Assembly (NCBI RefSeq): GCF_003071345.1
Contig: NZ_QCYK01000003.1
Coordinates: 496,001-560,000, forward strand
Direction of reading: 5' to 3'
DNA from: Chitinophaga parva
Lineage (GTDB): Bacteria > Bacteroidota > Bacteroidia > Chitinophagales > Chitinophagaceae
DNA length: 64,000 nt
In this document: in pieces, positions 61,008-64,000 of the stretch
How positions within the stretch are numbered: the stretch's first letter is position 1
Layout: every line of letters starts with the position of its first letter
The notes under the pieces: model-generated
The model's database searches: none
Seen by the model: only the letters and a program-made list of their open reading frames with translations
Told to the model about the DNA's origin: nothing
Made by a program: the position numbers and the translations under genes

Positions 61008-61988
61008 ATGGATATGAAAGCAATCCGAATACATGAATTTGGCGGCCCGGAGGTGATGAAAATGGAAACCGTAGCCCGCCCCGTGCCCGCTGCCGGTGAG
61101 ATCCTCGTGAAAGTATACGCGGCCAGCGTAAACCCGGCAGATTATGTTATCCGCGAGGGCGGCAATGATTTTTTACGGCCTTACCTGCAGCTGCCGATGG
61201 GCCTGGGCATAGACCTGGCCGGGGTGGTGGAAGCGGTAGGCGCAGGCGTGGAAAATTTTAAACCAGGCGACCGGGTGTATGGATTGCCCAATTTCCTGGA
61301 CGGCGCTTACACGGAGTACCTGGCCGCCAGGGCCACCCAGTTTGCCCGGATGCCGGGCACGGCTACTTTTAACGAGGCTGCCGCCATGGCTTCCTGTGCG
61401 TCTATTGCCTGGAATGGCGTGATGGAACTGGGCAATGTACAGGCGGGGCAGCGCATCCTCATCCATGGCGCCGCTGGTGGGGTGGGCAACATGGCCTTGC
61501 AGTTTGCAAAGTCGCGGGGCGCTTACGTGATCGGCACCGCTTCCGCCCATAACTTCGATTTTCTGAGATCACTCGGGGCGGATGAAGTGGTCGACTATAA
61601 AGATGAAAATTTTGAAACGCTGCTACACGATGTAACGGTGGTGTTCAATGCCTCACCGGTGCGCGATGCGGCTATGCGCATGAAATCTGTGCAGGTGATG
61701 CAGGAAGGCGGTATTTTTGTATGTACCCAGGTGGATTTTCCCTTCAGCGAAGCATTTATCAATGCGCTGGCTGCAAAGCAGGCTACCGCTACTTTTATTG
61801 GCGGCACCAACCTCGACTTTGGTTACCGGCTGGCAGAAGTAGCAACCCTCGTGGATGAAGGGAAAGTAAAAGCGGTGATCAGTAAAGTATATCCATGGGA
61901 AGAAGTGGCCGCCGCACACCGCGAAAGCGAAACCCGGCACGTAAGGGGTAAGATCGTGCTGGAGATCAGGAAAGAAGAGGAAATATGA
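61008..61988 (+). CDS. NADPH-dependent quinone oxidoreductase (zinc-free MDR family)
   Basis: A 326-aa medium-chain dehydrogenase/reductase: MKAIRIHEFGGPEVMKMETVARP at the start, PMGLGIDLAGVVEAVGAGVENFKPGDRVYG, and the nucleotide-binding HGAAGGVGNMALQFAKSRGAYVIGTASAHN near residues 150-180. The cysteines of zinc-containing alcohol dehydrogenases are absent, placing it with the quinone oxidoreductases. Its stop overlaps the start of the AraC gene by 4 nt, so both are one transcript. It probably reduces reactive carbonyls or quinones under control of that regulator. Confidence 0.9.
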   Translation: MDMKAIRIHEFGGPEVMKMETVARPVPAAGEILVKVYAASVNPADYVIREGGNDFLRPYLQLPMGLGIDLAGVVEAVGAGVENFKPGDRVYGLPNFLDGAYTEYLAARATQFARMPGTATFNEAAAMASCASIAWNGVMELGNVQAGQRILIHGAAGGVGNMALQFAKSRGAYVIGTASAHNFDFLRSLGADEVVDYKDENFETLLHDVTVVFNASPVRDAAMRMKSVQVMQEGGIFVCTQVDFPFSEAFINALAAKQATATFIGGTNLDFGYRLAEVATLVDEGKVKAVISKVYPWEEVAAAHRESETRHVRGKIVLEIRKEEEI

Positions 61989-62899
61989 AACGTTTTGCAA
62001 CCATCCGGGAATTTCACCAGTTCAAGCGCCTGCCGGGGCCGGAGCATCCTTTGATCAGCGTGATCAATGTAGGTGCGGTGGACCGGGTGCGCATCATCGA
62101 TGCCGCAAGCTGGTCCTACGGCTTTTATTGCGTGGCCATTAAGCGGATCGCCGAATCGCAGTATGTGAAGGTGAAGTATGGGCAACAGGTCTATGACTTT
62201 GATGGTGGCATCATGTCTTTTGTGGCGCCCGGCCAGGTGGTAGGGCTCATGGTGGATAAAGAAGAAGTGATCATAAAATCGGGATGGCTGCTATGCATTC
62301 ATCCTGATTTCTTTTGGAATACGCCGCTGGCAAAGACCATCCGGCGGTACGACTTCTGGGATTATTCCGTGAACGAGGCATTATTCCTCTCCGAAAAAGA
62401 GGAAACCATCGTCAACGACCTCGTCCACCACATCCGGCAGGAGTATCATACCAACATTGATAAGTTCAGCAAAAATATTATCATCTCCCACCTGGAAGCG
62501 TTGTTTAACTATGCAGACCGGTTTTACCACCGGCAATTCCTTACCCGGGAAAAAGCCAACCACCAGGTACTGGAACGGCTGGAAGACGTGCTGGACGCCT
62601 ATTTCGGCAGCGATGACCTTTGCACAAAAGGGCTGCCCACGGTAGCCTTTGTAGCGCAGTCATTGAATGTATCCCCCAAATACCTGAGCAGCATGCTGAA
62701 AACACTCACCGGGCAAAATACACAACAACACATCCATGAAAAGTTAATTGAGAAGGCGAAGGAAAAGTTATCATCCAGTACGCTTACGGTGAGCGAAATA
62801 GCCTATGAGCTGGGGTTTGAGCACTTACAATCGTTCAGTAAATTATTTAAGGCCAAGACGAAATTATCACCTTTGGCATTCAGGGCTTCGTTTGAATAG
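61985..62899 (+). CDS. AraC-family transcriptional regulator
   Basis: A 304-aa regulator. The N-terminal part (about 1-190) is a cupin-like sensing domain (QQVYDFDGGIMSFVAPGQVVGL, GWLLCIHPDFFWNTPLAKTI). The C-terminal 100 residues hold two helix-turn-helix units (TVAFVAQSLNVSPKYLSSMLKTLTGQN; LTVSEIAYELGFEHLQSFSKLFKAKTKLSPLAFR). It begins with an ATGA overlap with the oxidoreductase gene and likely controls its own operon. The inducer is unknown. Confidence 0.92.
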   Translation: MKRFATIREFHQFKRLPGPEHPLISVINVGAVDRVRIIDAASWSYGFYCVAIKRIAESQYVKVKYGQQVYDFDGGIMSFVAPGQVVGLMVDKEEVIIKSGWLLCIHPDFFWNTPLAKTIRRYDFWDYSVNEALFLSEKEETIVNDLVHHIRQEYHTNIDKFSKNIIISHLEALFNYADRFYHRQFLTREKANHQVLERLEDVLDAYFGSDDLCTKGLPTVAFVAQSLNVSPKYLSSMLKTLTGQNTQQHIHEKLIEKAKEKLSSSTLTVSEIAYELGFEHLQSFSKLFKAKTKLSPLAFRASFE

Positions 62900-62913
62900 A
62901 AGAGCAGGGATGT

Positions 62914-63021
62914 TCAAAGCCCTTCCGTTGTAAACAGTTTCCAGCGCCCTTCTGAGACCACTTCCACGTGGCCATCCACGACTTTCTGCGCGGTTTGATC
63001 ACCTATCAAATAAGACGGCAT
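62914..63021 (-). other. Short orphan ORF, possibly a gene fragment
   Basis: A 35-codon frame reads MPSYLIGDQTAQKVVDGHVE then VVSEGRWKLFTTEGL. The composition is protein-like, but there is no recognisable family, ribosome site or context. It may be the tail of a lost gene. The rest of 62900-63146 shows nothing but a weak plus-strand frame (62968-63177) that I do not support. Confidence 0.2.
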
Positions 63022-63146
63022 GGGCAATGTAAATTTTTAATCATTAAGGCTCAACGTCGAAATTTTGATCTAACACTCACCACTTATGGTAATTGTATCC
63101 ATGGCTTTCCTGAGTGGCGTTGCATGCGGCCCGGCTACTACAAGAT

Positions 63147-63183
63147 AAAAAAAACAGCACCACACCTTCCGGCATGATGCTGT
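63147..63183 (-). terminator. Intrinsic terminator of the beta-helix gene
   Basis: On the minus strand ACAGCATCATGCC pairs with GGTGTGGTGCTGT through 13 positions, including three G-T wobbles, around a GGAA tetraloop. A run of seven to eight T follows (plus-strand A at 63147-63154). It lies 60 bp past the stop of the beta-helix gene on that strand. Confidence 0.8.
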
Positions 63184-63242
63184 AGCTAACGAGTGTCAAT
63201 ACCACAAGACACATTCTTTACTAAAAAATCTTTCGTTGCGTG

Positions 63243-64000
63243 CTATTGTGCTGCACCCACGGCCGGGGCCATGGTGGCGGATACCGGCTTGCCAAAGTAG
63301 TCCTGGCCTCCATTGTTGCTGATCAACACGCCTGCACCAATGGCGGGTGAGTTGCCCTGCAGCTTATATCCATTCACCGTATTTATGCCACTGCCGCCAC
63401 TGCCCGGTGCTACCAGCAATGGGTTTACCGTATAGCCAGTGCTATCGCTGGCTGCTTTAGGACCAGGGTAATAGAAATTGTGGTCATACACAATATTGGC
63501 CTGGTCATCAAACTGGGTGGCGGGTGCATAGAAAATATTGTTCCTGAACTCCAGCCCCGGGTGCACGCCGGTGCCGCCGGCACGGTCCAGTACCCCGATC
63601 TTGGTAGCATCGTAGAAGGTATTGTTATAAATATAGATCGGCACTACTTTTCCGTTGGGATGCTCGTGCAGTTCAAACACGCGGTTACCAAACGGGTCGC
63701 CATCATTCTGGCTGATATTGTAACGCACTATACCGTAGGTAAAGTCGGGCCCCGGATCGCCCATGTGCAGGAAGAAGCCTCCCTGGTTGTCGTGTGAATA
63801 ATTGTACTGGATGATCGTGTAGCCCGGTGTGCCCAGGTCAATGTCAAAGGCCTCGGAATCCATGGACGCATATGGCACCGGGTTGGTCAGCCGCGTATAG
63901 GCTACCTCGTTATGCTGGATGATCATGTTCTTGCCCCGGCCCCAGAGGCCTGCCAGTACAATGTTCATATTCACGCCCAGCGTATAGGCGCCGGCGTTCA
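63243..64000 (-). CDS. Right-handed parallel beta-helix protein, C-terminal part (5' end outside window)
   Basis: The frame is open to the window edge, so only the last 252 residues are present (NAGAYTLGVNMNIVLAG and onwards). Repeated short strands with Asn ladders are typical of pectate-lyase-like beta-helices: NMIIQHNEVAY, TIIQYNYSHDNQGGFF, GIVRYNISQNDG, IYIYNNTFYDA and LEFRNNIFYAP. The end NSPAIGAGVLISNNGGQDYFGKPVSATMAPAVGAAQ is the common tail of this family. It is likely an exported polysaccharide lyase or glycan-binding protein. The catalytic region and the signal peptide cannot be judged. Confidence 0.85.
   Translation of the reverse strand, partial: NAGAYTLGVNMNIVLAGLWGRGKNMIIQHNEVAYTRLTNPVPYASMDSEAFDIDLGTPGYTIIQYNYSHDNQGGFFLHMGDPGPDFTYGIVRYNISQNDGDPFGNRVFELHEHPNGKVVPIYIYNNTFYDATKIGVLDRAGGTGVHPGLEFRNNIFYAPATQFDDQANIVYDHNFYYPGPKAASDSTGYTVNPLLVAPGSGGSGINTVNGYKLQGNSPAIGAGVLISNNGGQDYFGKPVSATMAPAVGAAQ

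Noticed and set aside
62968..63177. A 69-codon plus-strand frame
   Set aside because: It crosses the terminator of the convergent gene and has no recognisable features.

Overview
The window looks like chromosomal DNA of a Bacteroidota, most likely a Chitinophagaceae (Chitinophaga-like) bacterium. The basis is a moderately GC-rich sequence with a LytS/LytTR two-component pair, Bacteroidota-style RHS proteins (DUF6443 type, core ending SPYASNYDNPIRYND), outer-membrane barrel proteins ending in aromatic residues, TTTG/TAnnTTTG-like promoters and weak Shine-Dalgarno sites. Genus assignment is inference. No rRNA, tRNA, CRISPR array, transposase or phage gene was seen.

Layout. 0-4.7 kb: the start of an oxidoreductase gene, an acyltransferase, a LytS/LytTR pair and two paralogous predicted barrel proteins. 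5-16.8 kb: a polymorphic-toxin locus. A coiled-coil/barrel protein and an N-terminal RHS shell protein precede a 1412-aa RHS toxin with an HNH nuclease tip. A DUF4265 immunity candidate, a frameshifted remnant of a second toxin tip and four small AT-rich genes (putative immunity genes) follow. 17-27 kb: housekeeping and stress genes, including a double HtrA-like protease, alpha/beta hydrolase, lactonase, two AHSA1/SRPBCC-type or DUF1330-type small proteins, an FAD monooxygenase, dGTPase and a TetR/TetX-like operon with a clear operator. A heptamer-repeat inverted repeat closes the section.

26.3-41.9 kb: an exopolysaccharide locus. It has an initiating sugar-phosphate transferase, four glycosyltransferases on the plus strand, and a nine-gene overlapping minus-strand operon (nucleotidyltransferase, B12-binding radical SAM, methyltransferase, Wzz, Wzx, two Wzy/ligase-like proteins, glycosyltransferase, ABC exporter). 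42-43.7 kb: an HxlR regulator divergent from a quinone reductase, with a palindromic operator, then a small membrane protein.

43.8-54.6 kb holds the two most unusual genes, facing each other. One is a 1425-aa fusion of a Dna2/Cas4-like PD-(D/E)XK nuclease, an SF1 helicase and a class I methyltransferase, whose Shine-Dalgarno lies inside a leader hairpin. The other is a 2133-aa protein of unknown N-terminal function carrying a papain-like cysteine protease domain and an N-acetylmuramoyl-L-alanine amidase-like domain.

54.8-64 kb: a class C beta-lactamase-like hydrolase, GH43 glycosidase, methyltransferase, an SRPBCC gene behind a decapitated ArsR regulator whose two operators survive, a membrane metallophosphoesterase, a quinone oxidoreductase/AraC pair and a partial beta-helix protein running off the window.
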